From Chitinophagaceae bacterium (lineage in GTDB: Bacteria > Bacteroidota > Bacteroidia > Chitinophagales > Chitinophagaceae), in the NCBI GenBank assembly GCA_019752045.1, contig JAIEMP010000013.1, positions 59,992-123,991 on the forward strand: a stretch of DNA of 64,000 bases, written 5' to 3'. The notes beneath the pieces were generated by a model. The model saw only the letters and a list, made by a program, of their open reading frames with translations, was not told the origin of the DNA and searched no databases. This document shows, in pieces, positions 1 through 6,556 of this stretch. Position 1 is the first letter of the stretch; each line of letters starts with the position of its first letter. Made by a program: the position numbers and the translations under genes.

Positions 1-561
1 AATGAGATAAGCATTTTGATTGCTTTCATTTAAAAAACGGATCTCCACATATTTGATCATGGTATCCAGCAAACCACTGCCGATAAATAATACAACGGGC
101 AACAGTAAATATTGCTTCTTCATTTTCTTTCCCGATGGTTCTGTTGCATTTGCAGATGGCCAGCAGGTTAGCATTACTGCAGCTAATGCAGTTACAATAC
201 CTGTGATCTTAAGCAGTGTTGCGGTTTCATTGTACAGATAAACAGAAAACAGAAAAGGGATGGCAAGTGAAAGTTTGTTGGCAACAGATGCTACTGAAAC
301 GCCCATCGTTTGTGCAGTAACACCAATAATATTAAACAACCCGATAAAAAAACAACCCATGAGCAACGACCAGGGGAACCAGCTCTGCTCTATTGCTGCA
401 GCATTGACGGGGAAAGCACCATTCACCAACGATCCTGTAACAACACAGGTTACATAATTAAATACAATGGCCTGAAATGTATTGATGCCGAAACGCTCCA
501 CCAACTTAAATGAAAGCGTTAACCACGATGATAGAACGATACTGCCGATGAGAAAAAACAT
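1..561 (-). CDS. EamA/DMT-type membrane transporter, C-terminus cut off by window edge
   Basis: The minus strand is open without a stop from an ATG at 561 to base 1, giving 187 residues. The product is very hydrophobic, with about six predicted membrane segments; it starts MFFLIGSIVLSSW and contains stretches such as SLLMGCFFIGLFNIIGVTAQ. The alternating short helices, and a charged linker (SGKKMKKQ) after about residue 150, resemble one half of a ten-helix drug/metabolite transporter of the EamA type. The substrate cannot be told. The start lies 15 nt after the ribD stop on the same strand, so the two are probably cotranscribed. Seen: open frame and hydrophobicity. Inferred: the family. The rest of the gene lies outside the window. 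Confidence 0.65.
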   Translation of the reverse strand, partial: MFFLIGSIVLSSWLTLSFKLVERFGINTFQAIVFNYVTCVVTGSLVNGAFPVNAAAIEQSWFPWSLLMGCFFIGLFNIIGVTAQTMGVSVASVANKLSLAIPFLFSVYLYNETATLLKITGIVTALAAVMLTCWPSANATEPSGKKMKKQYLLLPVVLFIGSGLLDTMIKYVEIRFLNESNQNAYLI

Positions 562-576
562 CCGTTGAAAAATAAT

Positions 577-1656
577 TTATGAATGATGATTTGAGTTTTT
601 TCCAAACACAATCCAGTCGCTGCCTATTTGTTGTGTATGTGTTTGAATATAATTGGTAAGAACGGGCGAAGCTAATCCGTTTTGTACGTTCAGTTGTTCA
701 TTGGTAATGATCCGCACTTCATCCCACAGATTTTCCTGAATAAAACTTTGCAGAAGTTGAGCCCCTCCTTCTACCAGTACACTCTGGATCTGTAGCCGGT
801 ACAATGCTTCTGTAATTTGATGAACGATATTTTCTTCACTGTTGATTTTATAAAACCGGATATTCCCTTCTTCCGCATCTTTTATTGTATTAAACACAAC
901 AGTCTTTGCACTTATGTTGAATAATTGAAGTGTAGTGGGCAAGCGCAACTGCCTGTCAATTACTAAACGTAAAGGTTGTTTGCCCGGCCAATACCGGTTG
1001 GTCAGTTGCGGATCATCCAGCAGAGCAGTATTGGTTCCAACAAGAACAGCATCTTCTTCACTGCGCCATTGATGTACCAGACGATTAGTTGTTTCATTAC
1101 TGATCAGTAACCGCTCTTTATTACCGGTCCCCATAAACCCATCTGCAGTTTGAGCCCATTTCAACAGAATAAGAGGTCGTTGTTGTGTTTGAAATGTAAA
1201 GAAGCGTTTGTTCAATTCAACACATTGTTCCTTCAACACATCAACAAGCGTCTCCACTCCTGCTGCGCTTAATTTTTCAATGCCTTTTCCCTGCCCGACT
1301 TCGTCATTCAGGCGGGCATTTACTTCTCTAAAAGGATCACGACAGCCGATCACTACCTTTTTAATTTGATGTTTGATGATGAGATCACTGCAAGGTGGCG
1401 TTTTGCCAAAATGAGCACAAGGCTCTAATGAAACGTATAAGGTTGATGCTGGGATCAACTGCTTATTTTCTTCATTTACTGAGTTGATGCAATTCACTTC
1501 TGCATGTGCTTCACCGTACTGTTGGTGCCAGCCCTCACCAATAATCTGATCAGCATGCACCAGCACTGCACCAACCATGGGATTGGGTGCAACAGTACCT
1601 GCTCCTTTTTGAGCCAGTTCTATGCAGCGATGCATGTATTGTTCATCCTTTGTCAT
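577..1656 (-). CDS. ribD: Bifunctional riboflavin biosynthesis deaminase/reductase RibD
   Basis: A cytoplasmic enzyme of riboflavin synthesis that deaminates and then reduces the pyrimidine intermediate made from GTP. The N-terminal half (about residues 1-145) is a zinc cytidine-deaminase-like domain with the HAEVNC motif and the EPCAHFGKTPPCSD motif, which supply the zinc ligands and catalytic Glu. The C-terminal half is the reductase domain, with LILLKWAQTADGFMG and a late VEGGAQLLQSF motif. At 359 residues the length is normal for the family. Residues 114-122 (ARLNDEVGQ) are an extra block between VN and GKGIEKL, encoded by a 27-bp palindromic repeat at 1291-1317 (see findings). The gene is divergent from prmC, and a transporter gene follows in the same direction. 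Confidence 0.95.
   Translation of the reverse strand: MTKDEQYMHRCIELAQKGAGTVAPNPMVGAVLVHADQIIGEGWHQQYGEAHAEVNCINSVNEENKQLIPASTLYVSLEPCAHFGKTPPCSDLIIKHQIKKVVIGCRDPFREVNARLNDEVGQGKGIEKLSAAGVETLVDVLKEQCVELNKRFFTFQTQQRPLILLKWAQTADGFMGTGNKERLLISNETTNRLVHQWRSEEDAVLVGTNTALLDDPQLTNRYWPGKQPLRLVIDRQLRLPTTLQLFNISAKTVVFNTIKDAEEGNIRFYKINSEENIVHQITEALYRLQIQSVLVEGGAQLLQSFIQENLWDEVRIITNEQLNVQNGLASPVLTNYIQTHTQQIGSDWIVFGKNSNHHS
1291..1317 (-). repeat. 27-bp palindromic element inserted in frame in ribD
   Basis: On the coding strand it begins GCCCGCC and ends GTCGGGCAG, with terminal arms GCCCG/CGGGC. It adds nine residues (A-R-L-N-D-E-V-G-Q) at codons 114-122, starting on a codon boundary. The copy in lpdA at 4700-4726 has the same length and phase. 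It is absent from the usual RibD pattern as I recall it (DPxxxVxGKGIxxL). Confidence 0.7.
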
Positions 1657-1664
1657 GAAGGTTG

Positions 1665-1672
1665 CAAAAATA
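1665..1672 (-). promoter_or_regulatory. Probable ribD -7 promoter element
   Basis: The minus strand reads TATTTTTG, a full match to the Bacteroidota -7 consensus TAnnTTTG, and lies 8 nt before the ribD ATG, so the transcript would have almost no leader. The left arm of the GTATGCCATAC palindrome (1694-1707) begins 21 nt upstream of it, over the -33 region. Confidence 0.5.
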
Positions 1673-1693
1673 ACTGTTTCGGAGCGACTCTCA

Positions 1694-1754
1694 GGTATGC
1701 CATACTTTTGAAAGCTTTATTAATTTCAGCAATCTGAAATAAGTATGGCATACC
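1694..1754. promoter_or_regulatory. Paired inverted repeat between ribD and prmC (putative double operator)
   Basis: GGTATGCCATACTT at 1694-1707 is repeated in inverse as AAGTATGGCATACC at 1741-1754. Each arm is itself a near-perfect palindrome (GTATG-C-CATAC). Inside lies a second inverted repeat, ATTTCAG (1723-1729) / CTGAAAT (1734-1740). The arms fall over the expected -33 regions of the two divergent promoters, as operators would. A small mobile palindromic element with 14-bp terminal inverted repeats is the alternative; no target duplication is visible. Confidence 0.5.
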
Positions 1755-1770
1755 TATCAATTACCTGAAT

Positions 1771-1778
1771 TAGATTTG
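1771..1778 (+). promoter_or_regulatory. Probable prmC -7 promoter element
   Basis: TAGATTTG matches TAnnTTTG exactly and ends 5 nt before the prmC ATG, suggesting a leaderless or nearly leaderless mRNA. The -33 region falls on the right arm of the upstream palindrome (1741-1754). Confidence 0.55.
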
Positions 1779-1783
1779 CAAAG

Positions 1784-2743
1784 ATGACCTGGCAGGAACA
1801 ATACCAACACTTACGGCAAGCATTAACTGCTGTGCATGCAGCTTCTGAAGCGGAAGCCATGGCAGCAATGGTTGTTGAATTTGTAGGCAAAAAAAAGATA
1901 CAGCAACTCAAACAGGAGATTGTTGCTGCTGAAGCGATAACACAGATCAATCTTATACTGCAACAACTCCTCACCCATCGCCCTTTGCAGTATGTGCTGA
2001 ATGAAGCCTGGTTCTATGGATTAAAGTTTGAAGTAAACGAAAGCGTTTTAATTCCAAGACCCGAAACGGAAGAGTTGGTTGATTGGATCGTTAAGAAAAT
2101 CGAAAGTGGAAAGTGGAAAATGAAAAGTGGAGAGGAAAATACAACTGCTGAAGTGCAAAATACGCCACGTCAGACGCCCTCGTCGGACGGATTGGATATT
2201 TCGGGTGAGCCACCCCAAATACAAAGGGTGAGCCACCCTGCGATTCTCGATATTGGCACCGGCAGCGGCTGCATACCCATTGCTCTCAAAAAAAAACATC
2301 CTGCATCAAACGTTTCAGCCATTGATGTTTGCAGCGAAGCTTTGCATGTTGCAATCACCAATGCAGTAACACATGAAACAGAGATCAACTTTCAGTTGCT
2401 TGATTTTTTAGATGAAGGCAAATGGAATGAATTAGGCAAGTACGACATCATTGTCAGCAATCCTCCTTATATCAAAACAAGCGAAGCAGATAGCATGAGT
2501 GAACATGTGTTGGAGTACGAACCACACAAAGCATTATTTGTTCCCGATGAAGATGCATTAATCTTCTATCGAAAGATTGCTGATTTTGCGTTACAACATC
2601 TCAATCCAAAAGGTGCTGTGTATGTTGAGATAAACCAACTGTTAGGAAAAGAAACAGTAGAATTATTTCAGCAAAAAGGATTTACCGTTGAATTGAAAAA
2701 AGATATGAGTGGGAATGAAAGAATGATAAAAGCAAGTTTATAG
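1784..2743 (+). CDS. prmC: Peptide chain release factor N5-glutamine methyltransferase PrmC
   Basis: Methylates the glutamine of the GGQ motif in release factors 1 and 2, using S-adenosylmethionine. The N-terminal helical domain (about residues 1-75) is followed by the family signature LNEAWFYGLKFEVNESVLIPRPETEELVDW (shown here only as a name of the region around residues 68-98), the SAM loop DIGTGSG near residue 155, and the catalytic NPPY motif (SNPPYIK) near residue 226. At 319 residues it is about 35-45 longer than usual. The excess sits between VDWIVKKIE and AILDIGTG (about residues 107-151) and is built from repeat-like DNA (see the repeat entry). The core motifs are intact, so the gene is probably functional. 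Confidence 0.93.
   Translation: MTWQEQYQHLRQALTAVHAASEAEAMAAMVVEFVGKKKIQQLKQEIVAAEAITQINLILQQLLTHRPLQYVLNEAWFYGLKFEVNESVLIPRPETEELVDWIVKKIESGKWKMKSGEENTTAEVQNTPRQTPSSDGLDISGEPPQIQRVSHPAILDIGTGSGCIPIALKKKHPASNVSAIDVCSEALHVAITNAVTHETEINFQLLDFLDEGKWNELGKYDIIVSNPPYIKTSEADSMSEHVLEYEPHKALFVPDEDALIFYRKIADFALQHLNPKGAVYVEINQLLGKETVELFQQKGFTVELKKDMSGNERMIKASL
2104..2238 (+). repeat. Repeat-derived in-frame insertion in prmC
   Basis: About 135 bp between two conserved PrmC motifs. It holds a GGAAAGTGGAAAATGAAAAG-type purine run, a CGTCGGACGG stretch resembling the 3' end of the lpdA element, and two copies of the small palindrome GGGTGAGCCACCC (2203-2215 and 2226-2238). It reads through in frame. The boundaries are my estimate from where the family motifs stop and resume. 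Confidence 0.55.
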
Positions 2744-2749
2744 TTGATG

Positions 2750-2850
2750 GTTTGTAGTTAGAGCAAACTGAAGATTCAATAGTCATCTGTAGCACAAAAA
2801 ATGCAGGTCAGTTGATTTACATACTGAAGCTGGAACTATAAACTACAAAC
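2750..2850. terminator. Long inverted repeat between convergent prmC and exbD
   Basis: GTTTGTAGTT at 2750-2759 is matched by AACTACAAAC at 2841-2850, with about 80 nt between. It lies between two converging genes and could act in transcript ending, but the long loop and lack of a clear T-tract make this weak. It may also be a dispersed intergenic repeat. Confidence 0.25.
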
Positions 2851-3263
2851 TATTGAACTCCTTTTTTATCTACGCTCATCACTGCCTTTACCCCTAAGCG
2901 ATCGGCAGCACGGAGCACAGCAGCAAAACTTTCAATGGTTGCATTGCGATCGGCATTGATCACAATACTTACTTCTTCTCCACTGTTTCGTTTTGAGCTG
3001 ATCATTTGTGAAAGGGTTGTATCCATCAGCAACGGATCAACAGGCGTTGAGCCTACATAAAAACGATTGGTTGCATCAATCGTTACTACGACGGTTTGTT
3101 TACTGCGTGTATTGCTTTTGGCTTTTGGCAAAGAAGCTTTCCGCACATTGGGGTTGGCCAGTGTACTTACAATTAAGAAAAACATGAGCAGGATGAACAG
3201 GATATCGTTCAACGCATCCGTAAACACTTCTGATGATTCACCTCTTTTTTTTCTGAGATTCAT
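2850..3263 (-). CDS. exbD: ExbD/TolR-type biopolymer transport protein
   Basis: An inner-membrane accessory of the proton-driven motor that energizes TonB-dependent outer-membrane transport. It has a short cytoplasmic N-terminus (MNLRKKRGESSEV), a single membrane helix around residues 20-40 (TDALNDILFILLMFFLIVST), in which the Asp of TDALND is the family's proton-path residue, and a periplasmic domain (KQTVVVTIDATNRFYVGSTP and EVSIVINADRNATIESF). The length of 137 residues is normal. The ExbB partner ends 10 nt upstream on the same strand. Whether the pair serves TonB or a Tol-like system cannot be decided from sequence. Confidence 0.88.
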   Translation of the reverse strand: MNLRKKRGESSEVFTDALNDILFILLMFFLIVSTLANPNVRKASLPKAKSNTRSKQTVVVTIDATNRFYVGSTPVDPLLMDTTLSQMISSKRNSGEEVSIVINADRNATIESFAAVLRAADRLGVKAVMSVDKKGVQ

Positions 3264-3273
3264 GCTTGCTTGT

Positions 3274-3969
3274 TTAACGGGTTGGTTCCTGTAATACGTC
3301 TAAGAAATCGGCAGCTGCAGCTTCCATTTTATTTGCTGCTTTTTCAACCTGTGTGTGCAGGATATTATGAAACAGGTAAGCAATTAAACCAATCACCAGA
3401 CCGGTAATTGAAGTAATCAATTTTGTATAGATACCGCCTGCAATGGTACTCAGTTCATATTCACCTGTGGCATTGATGTTAAAGAACAACTGCATCAAAC
3501 CAACCAGTGTACCAACGAAACCAAAGATGGGAGCAATCTTAGAAATGACAGAAAGAATGCTCACATTGCGTTCCAGTTTATACAGTTCCAGTTGTGCCAC
3601 ATTTTCCATATTACTTTCAATATATTCAATGGGCTTGCCTACACGTTGCAGACCTTTATCAATCATTCGTCCAACCGGGTTCACGGTGTTGCGTGCAAAA
3701 TTTCTTGCAGCAGTAACATTTCCGCTCACAATATTATCACGGATGATGTTCATAAAATTATCATCCACCTGTGTGGCTTTTTTAATGGCCATCCAACGTT
3801 CTACAAAAACGTATACGGTGGCAACACTCAATAATAAAAGGGGAACCATGATCCACCCACCTGAAAATAACAGGTCAATGACATGCATTTCTTTTGGCGC
3901 AACCGGTGGGGTTACTGCTTTTGTAAGGGTATCAACTGCTGTTTGAACCTGGAGTAAGAAAACGTTCAT
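3274..3969 (-). CDS. exbB: MotA/TolQ/ExbB proton channel family protein
   Basis: The channel subunit of the ExbB/ExbD motor. I chose the ATG at 3969 (MNVFLLQVQTAVDTL), giving 231 residues. An upstream in-frame ATG at 4059 would add 30 residues (starting MHAYVKLLCK) unlike the family N-terminus. Membrane segments lie around residues 40-60 (GGWIMVPLLLLSVATVYVFV), 130-155 (ISKIAPIFGFVGTLVGLMQL) and 170-195. The second carries the conserved APxxGxxGTVxG-like signature here read as APIFGFVGTLVGLM. exbD follows 10 nt downstream, so they form one transcription unit. Confidence 0.9.
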   Translation of the reverse strand: MNVFLLQVQTAVDTLTKAVTPPVAPKEMHVIDLLFSGGWIMVPLLLLSVATVYVFVERWMAIKKATQVDDNFMNIIRDNIVSGNVTAARNFARNTVNPVGRMIDKGLQRVGKPIEYIESNMENVAQLELYKLERNVSILSVISKIAPIFGFVGTLVGLMQLFFNINATGEYELSTIAGGIYTKLITSITGLVIGLIAYLFHNILHTQVEKAANKMEAAAADFLDVLQEPTR

Positions 3970-4268
3970 GTGGTTATATGGTTTTATTAATGCATCTAAA
4001 CTTAATGTAAGCTGCGGACAAAAGTAAATCTTGCAAAGCAACTTAACGTAGGCATGCACTGTTTATTTTCCACAGCCAAATATGGATCCATGTTTTAACG
4101 AATTGTGTTAAAAAAGCTGTAAGCTCCTAGCTGTTAGCAGCCAGCTAAAACAAAAACTCCATTCTTTTGGTGTCAATATTGTAAATAAAAAGTTGTTAAC
4201 TGCCAACTGCACGCCTGTTTTACTATCAGCTAAGAGCTATCGGCTAATGGCTGTTCCCCTTCTTCCCT
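3970..4268. other. Intergenic region with diverged short repeats
   Basis: No gene is apparent between exbB and the lpdA promoter. The stretch contains several variants of AGCTGTTAGC/AGCTAAAAGC-like sequence (around 4115-4145 and 4225-4255), including CTATCGGCTAA at 4237-4247. The same core is tandemly repeated at 16007-16047. These are probably decayed dispersed intergenic repeats. Confidence 0.5.
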
Positions 4269-4299
4269 TTTGCTATTTCCCCTACTTCAACTACCTTCG
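4269..4299 (+). promoter_or_regulatory. Probable lpdA promoter
   Basis: TTTG at 4269-4272 is followed after 19 nt by TACCTTCG at 4292-4299, close to the Bacteroidota arrangement TTTG-N19-21-TAnnTTTG with one mismatch in the -7 element. It would give a leader of about 45 nt, which includes a TTTTCAAAT-type direct repeat (4310-4341). Confidence 0.5.
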
Positions 4300-4348
4300 C
4301 AGCCGATAATTTTCAAATATCTGATTTTCAAATTTTCAAATTCTTTGT

Positions 4349-5782
4349 ATGGCATACGACGTAATTGTTCTCGGTAGTGGGCCCGGCGGTTATCCTGCAG
4401 CAATCCGTGCATCGCAACTTGGTTTAAAAGTGGCAATTGTTGAAAAAGAAAGCCTGGGTGGTGTTTGTTTAAACTGGGGTTGTATACCCACTAAAGCTTT
4501 GCTGAAAAGTGCGCAGGTGTATGATTATATGAAGCACAGTGCCGATTACGGAATCAGCGCTGCCGATGTAAAACACGATTTTGGAGCCGTAGTAAAAAGA
4601 AGTCGTGGTGTGGCCGATAAAATGAGCAAGGGTGTTACTTTTTTGATGAAGAAGAATAAGATTGATGTGATCATGGGTTACGGAAAAGTTGTAGGAAAGG
4701 CCCGCCCGGATGACCCGGTCGGACGGGGTAAACTGGAAGTAACCGCAGCAGATGGAAGTAAAAAAACGGTTGAAGCAAAATACATCATCATTGCAACAGG
4801 TGGCCGCAGCCGTGTGTTGCCTTCTATGCCACAAGATGGAAAAAAAATAATTGGCTATCGAGAAGCAATGGTGTTACCCACTCAGCCAAAATCAATGATT
4901 GTTGTAGGCAGTGGTGCTATTGGTGTTGAGTTTGCTGATTTTTATAACAGCATGGGTACAAAAATTACCATAGTTGAATTTATGCCACGTGTAGTTCCGG
5001 TTGAAGATGAAGACATCTCGAAAGAACTGGAAAAACAATTCAAGAAAAAAGGCATTACTATTATGACCAGTGCTGAAGTAACAAAAGTTGATACTTCGGG
5101 TGCAGGTGTAAAAGCTACTGTAAAAACAGCAGCCGGTGAGCAGGTACTGGAAGCAGATATTTTATTAAGTGCTGCAGGTGTGGTGAGTAATATTGAAAAC
5201 ATTGGACTGGAAGAAAACGGTATTAAAACAGAAAAAGGAAAAGTAGTTGTAGACAAATACGGACAAACCAATGTGACAGGCATTTATGCTATTGGCGATT
5301 GTGCGCCGGGGCAAGCTCTTGCACACGTTGCAAGTAAAGAAGGGATTAATGCGGCGGAGCATATTGCTTATATGGAAAAGAAATACAACCATTCACCCGA
5401 AGCAATGGATTATAACAACATTCCCGGTTGCACTTATTGCACACCGGAAATTGCAAGTGTTGGTTATACAGAGAAAGCAGCAAAAGAAGCAGGCTACGAA
5501 GTGAAAGTGGGCAAGTTTCCTTTTATGGCAAGCGGTAAAGCAAGCGCATCAGGTAACACTGATGGTTTTGTAAAAGTAATTTTTGATGCCAAGTATGGTG
5601 AGTTTCTTGGCGCTCATATGATTGGTGCAGGTGTAACAGAGTTAATTGCAGAAGTTGTGGTTGCACGTAAATTAGAAACCACTTATCATGAAATTTTAAA
5701 TGGTGTGCACCCGCACCCAACCATGAGCGAAGCGCTGAAAGAAGCTACTGCTGCTGCTTATGGTGAAGCAATTGATATTTAA
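4349..5782 (+). CDS. lpdA: Dihydrolipoyl dehydrogenase
   Basis: The FAD-dependent E3 subunit of 2-oxo acid dehydrogenase complexes and the glycine cleavage system; it reoxidizes dihydrolipoyl groups with NAD. In order it shows the FAD-binding GSGPGGYPAAI near the start, the redox disulfide in CLNWGCIPTK (about residues 44-53), an NAD-binding GSGAIGVEFADFY (about 190), the FAD motif YAIGDCAPGQALAHVA (about 313), and the C-terminal HPHPTMSE with the catalytic His-Glu pair. The length is 477 residues. Residues 118-126 (ARPDDPVGR) are an extra block between VGK and GKLEV, encoded by a GC-rich palindromic element at 4700-4726 that matches the one in ribD. The gene is monocistronic, with its own promoter and terminator. 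Confidence 0.96.
   Translation: MAYDVIVLGSGPGGYPAAIRASQLGLKVAIVEKESLGGVCLNWGCIPTKALLKSAQVYDYMKHSADYGISAADVKHDFGAVVKRSRGVADKMSKGVTFLMKKNKIDVIMGYGKVVGKARPDDPVGRGKLEVTAADGSKKTVEAKYIIIATGGRSRVLPSMPQDGKKIIGYREAMVLPTQPKSMIVVGSGAIGVEFADFYNSMGTKITIVEFMPRVVPVEDEDISKELEKQFKKKGITIMTSAEVTKVDTSGAGVKATVKTAAGEQVLEADILLSAAGVVSNIENIGLEENGIKTEKGKVVVDKYGQTNVTGIYAIGDCAPGQALAHVASKEGINAAEHIAYMEKKYNHSPEAMDYNNIPGCTYCTPEIASVGYTEKAAKEAGYEVKVGKFPFMASGKASASGNTDGFVKVIFDAKYGEFLGAHMIGAGVTELIAEVVVARKLETTYHEILNGVHPHPTMSEALKEATAAAYGEAIDI
4700..4726 (+). repeat. 27-bp palindromic element inserted in frame in lpdA
   Basis: It begins GCCCGCCCGGATGACC and ends GTCGGACGG, and is much richer in GC than the rest of the gene. It adds residues A-R-P-D-D-P-V-G-R at codons 118-126, starting exactly on a codon boundary as in ribD. 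In both genes the next codons are Gly-Lys. Confidence 0.7.
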
Positions 5783-5825
5783 AGCCCCTGAACGGGATCA
5801 TCTATTTCCCAAACCATCAATGTAC

Positions 5826-5858
5826 AAGGATCATCAGAAACGATGGTCCTTTTTTTTG
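5826..5858 (+). terminator. Intrinsic terminator after lpdA
   Basis: Stem AAGGATCATC / GATGGTCCTT (one G-U pair), loop of about 5 nt, followed by a run of eight T. It lies 44 nt after the lpdA stop. Confidence 0.85.
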
Positions 5859-5968
5859 CTATATACTTTAAAAAAAATGATTTCAATCAGCTTGCACGGG
5901 GAATAGTTCTTCACTAACTTACCCAAACCGTATTTACCGAATACATCATTTAATTATAACCGGAACAA

Positions 5969-6307
5969 ATGACTGATCATTCAAAATTGGTCTTGATCAA
6001 AACGCTTCATACATTGATTTGGATCTTTTTTAATATTGTCATCTTCTATATGCTGTATGCCGTACTTAGCAATAACCTGAACAAATGGCTATGGATCGGT
6101 TATGGTTTATTTGTTTTGGAAGGCGTTACATTGCTTGCATTTAAATTCTTTTGTCCGTTAACAACCCTGGCAAGAAAATATTCCAACTCTACCAAAGCAA
6201 ATTTTGATATTTATCTCCCACATTGGCTGGCGAAATACAATAAACTCATTTACACCTCACTTTTAGGTGTTATTGTTGTTCTTACAATCTATCAACTGCT
6301 CAGGTAA
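5969..6307 (+). CDS. Small integral membrane protein, function unknown
   Basis: A 112-residue protein with three clear hydrophobic helices, at about residues 15-34 (TLIWIFFNIVIFYMLYAVLS), 41-60 (WLWIGYGLFVLEGVTLLAFK) and 93-110 (LIYTSLLGVIVVLTIYQL). The loop between helices 2 and 3 holds a conserved-looking motif, FFCPLTTLARKYSN...FDIYLPHWLAKYN. The CPLT-containing loop resembles DUF2784-type inner-membrane proteins, but I am not certain of the family. The gene stands alone, and a hairpin with a T-tract follows at 6394-6433. No function is proposed. Confidence 0.75.
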   Translation: MTDHSKLVLIKTLHTLIWIFFNIVIFYMLYAVLSNNLNKWLWIGYGLFVLEGVTLLAFKFFCPLTTLARKYSNSTKANFDIYLPHWLAKYNKLIYTSLLGVIVVLTIYQLLR

Positions 6308-6393
6308 ATTGTGCATTAATAGTTGAATCATCGTATTTCATACCGAATTACCTTCAAACTAAACTTTAGATAGTAATACCAAAGCTTGTAAAG

Positions 6394-6433
6394 TTTCAGG
6401 GATGTACTTAACCGGAAACCTGAAAGTTTTTTT
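6394..6433 (+). terminator. Probable terminator after the small membrane protein
   Basis: TTTCAGG (6394-6400) pairs with CCTGAAA (6419-6425), followed by GTTTTTTT. The stem is short with an 18-nt loop, so confidence is moderate. Confidence 0.55.
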
Positions 6434-6556
6434 AGATTGTTACCACACAACCAGTGTATAAGCCGTTGCAAAGATTCCATTCGTTTTCTGCCACCATATC
6501 TGTACTTTCCCAATCCAAAACCATTCATGCTCATCTTTCAAAAAAAACAAAACAAT

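Noticed and set aside
3443..3946. A 167-codon plus-strand frame
   Set aside because: It is antisense to exbB, which has clear family motifs; the product has no recognisable features.
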